In this document: positions 5,913 through 7,031 of the stretch, one piece after another | Numbering within the stretch: position 1 is the stretch's first letter | Layout: the number at the start of each line of letters is the position of its first letter | NCBI GenBank assembly: GCA_019689955.1 | Contig: JADGGM010000153.1 | Location: 1-7,031, forward strand | Reading direction: 5' to 3' | DNA from: Gemmatimonadaceae bacterium | GTDB taxonomy: Bacteria; Gemmatimonadota; Gemmatimonadetes; Gemmatimonadales; Gemmatimonadaceae | DNA length: 7,031 nucleotides | The notes under the pieces: generated by a model | What the model was told of the DNA's origin: nothing | Seen by the model: the letters and a program-made list of their open reading frames with translations, nothing else | Databases searched by the model: none | Translations under genes and position numbers: made by a program

Positions 5913-7031
5913 GGCGTGCGCCACGAGGCACCGTTCCGTGCGAGAAGTGCGTTGGCCGCGGCCGGACCCCAGTCGCCGGCGCGGTAGTTGGGAAAGATAG
6001 CGGGATCGACCGCGTTCCACGCCTCGATGAGCGGGTCGATCACGTCCCACGCCGCCTCCACCTGGTCGCCGCGGGAGAAGAGGGTGGCGTCGCCGAGCAT
6101 GCAGTCGAGGAGGAGCGTCTCGTACGCCGAGTGCGAGTCGGCGCCGAAGGCCTCCTGGTAGGAGAAGCGCATGCGCACCGGCGCCATCTGGACGTCGATC
6201 CCGGGTCGCTTGACCGCAAAGCGGAGGGCGATCCCTTCGTCGGGCTGGATGCGGATGGCGAGGACGTTGGGCTCGAGGCGTTCGCCGTGGCCGAGCCGGA
6301 AGAGGAGGTGCGGCGGACGGCGGAACTGCACGGCGATCTCCGTCACGCGCCGCGCGAGGCGCTTGCCGGAGCGCACAAAAAATGGAACCCCCTCCCACCT
6401 CCAGTTGTCGATGAGGAACCGGACCGCGGCATAGGTGGGGACGCGCGAGTCCGGGGCCACGCCGGGCTCCTCGCGATACCCGGGCACGCTCACGCCGCCG
6501 ATGGTGCCGGGGCCGTACTGCCCGATCACCGAGGCGTCGCGCGCGTCCTCGGGGGCGTAACGGCGCATGGCCTCGAGCACCTTCACCTTCTCCTCGCGCA
6601 CCACGTTCGCGCCGAAGGTGTTGGGGGGCTCCATGGCGGTGAGGGCGAGGAGTTGGAGGAGGTGGTTCTGGAACATGTCGCGCAACACGCCGGACTCCTC
6701 GTAGTACGCGGCGCGGTGCTCGACGCCCACGGTCTCGGCCGCGGTGATCTGCACGTGGTCGACGTGGTCGCGGTTCCAGATCGGCTCGAAGATGGAGTTG
6801 GCGAAGCGGAGGACGAGGAGGTTCTGCACCGTCTCCTTGCCGAGGTAGTGGTCGATGCGATAGACCTGCGCCTCGGCGAAGCGCGAGCGGAGGAGGCGGT
6901 TCAGCTCGCGCGCGCTCTCCCGGCCGTGCCCGAACGGCTTCTCGATGATGACCCGCACCCACCCCTCGCGCGCCGCATCGGGGCGCGGCGCCAGCCCGCT
7001 CTCGGAGAGGTGGTTGATCGCGTCAGGGGAG
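5909..7031 (-). CDS. zwf: Glucose-6-phosphate 1-dehydrogenase, 5'-partial
   Basis: Oxidises glucose-6-phosphate to 6-phosphogluconolactone with NADP+ or NAD+, the entry step of the oxidative pentose phosphate pathway. About 373 C-terminal residues are visible; the N-terminal Rossmann part with the dinucleotide-binding glycine motif lies beyond the right edge. The frame runs unbroken to the window end, beginning with [11 protein letters not shown] and the conserved RVIIEKPFG. The active-site signature RIDHYLGKE maps to 6833-6859, and VDHVQI supplies the catalytic-type histidine (codon 6752-6754). Further conserved blocks are [23 protein letters not shown] and [13 protein letters not shown]. 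The stop codon overlaps the rpiA start, so the two are very likely one transcript. Substrate identity is secure. Coenzyme preference cannot be judged without the missing N-terminus. Confidence 0.96.
   Translation of the reverse strand, partial: SPDAINHLSESGLAPRPDAAREGWVRVIIEKPFGHGRESARELNRLLRSRFAEAQVYRIDHYLGKETVQNLLVLRFANSIFEPIWNRDHVDHVQITAAETVGVEHRAAYYEESGVLRDMFQNHLLQLLALTAMEPPNTFGANVVREEKVKVLEAMRRYAPEDARDASVIGQYGPGTIGGVSVPGYREEPGVAPDSRVPTYAAVRFLIDNWRWEGVPFFVRSGKRLARRVTEIAVQFRRPPHLLFRLGHGERLEPNVLAIRIQPDEGIALRFAVKRPGIDVQMAPVRMRFSYQEAFGADSHSAYETLLLDCMLGDATLFSRGDQVEAAWDVIDPLIEAWNAVDPAIFPNYRAGDWGPAAANALLARNGASWRTP

Noticed and set aside
3936..5987. 683-codon plus-strand frame across coxB and rpiA
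   Set aside because: It spans two well-supported minus-strand genes and the gap between them, is compositionally biased, and has no motif. It is an antisense shadow of high GC content.
5913..6962. RpiA frame extended 350 codons upstream (fusion protein)
   Set aside because: The extension is the out-of-frame shadow of zwf. The ATG at 5912 overlapping the zwf stop gives a protein of normal RpiA length.

Overview
This is a very GC-rich bacterial window dominated by one leftward (minus-strand) block: zwf (cut by the right edge), rpiA, a three-gene caa3-type cytochrome c oxidase operon (coxB-coxA-coxC) and a small SPW-repeat membrane protein. The one rightward gene is a FecR-type anti-sigma regulator whose 5' end lies beyond the left edge. 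High GC, frequent GTG starts, a FecR/STN-type regulator and a caa3 oxidase would fit Gemmatimonadota or a similar GC-rich phylum. That placement is an impression from gene style, not a demonstrated assignment.

Layout: 1-901 (+) FecR-like regulator, 5'-partial. 902-967 is a convergent gap with a hairpin that could act as a terminator for both sides. 968-1342 (-) SPW-repeat protein. 1343-1529 is a gap with two strong hairpins, one directly behind coxC. 1530-2132 (-) oxidase subunit III. 2129-4066 (-) oxidase subunit I. 4080-5129 (-) oxidase subunit II with a fused cytochrome c. 5130-5234 is an intergenic gap. 5235-5912 (-) ribose-5-phosphate isomerase A. 5909-7031 (-) glucose-6-phosphate dehydrogenase, 5'-partial.

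Functionally there are two modules. zwf-rpiA supplies NADPH and ribose-5-phosphate through the pentose phosphate route, and the two genes are joined by an ATGA stop/start overlap. coxBAC encodes the catalytic core of a terminal oxidase. CoxB carries both the CuA site and a C-terminal heme c, so electrons can pass heme c -> CuA -> heme a -> heme a3/CuB. CoxA has about 14 predicted membrane segments and CoxC about five, the division known from Bacillus-type caa3 enzymes. Reading frames overlap or nearly touch (13 nt between coxB and coxA, a 4-nt overlap between coxA and coxC), which implies coupled translation.

The point most worth a second look is CoxA. All metal ligands, the His-Tyr pair and the helix VI glutamate are present. 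However, the residues matching the D-channel mouth aspartate and the K-channel lysine of classical A-type oxidases are Asn119 and Gln346, and other D-channel asparagines are also changed. I saw no mobile element, CRISPR array, tRNA or rRNA. Most of the window is ordinary core metabolism, and I found no clear evidence of an entirely new system.
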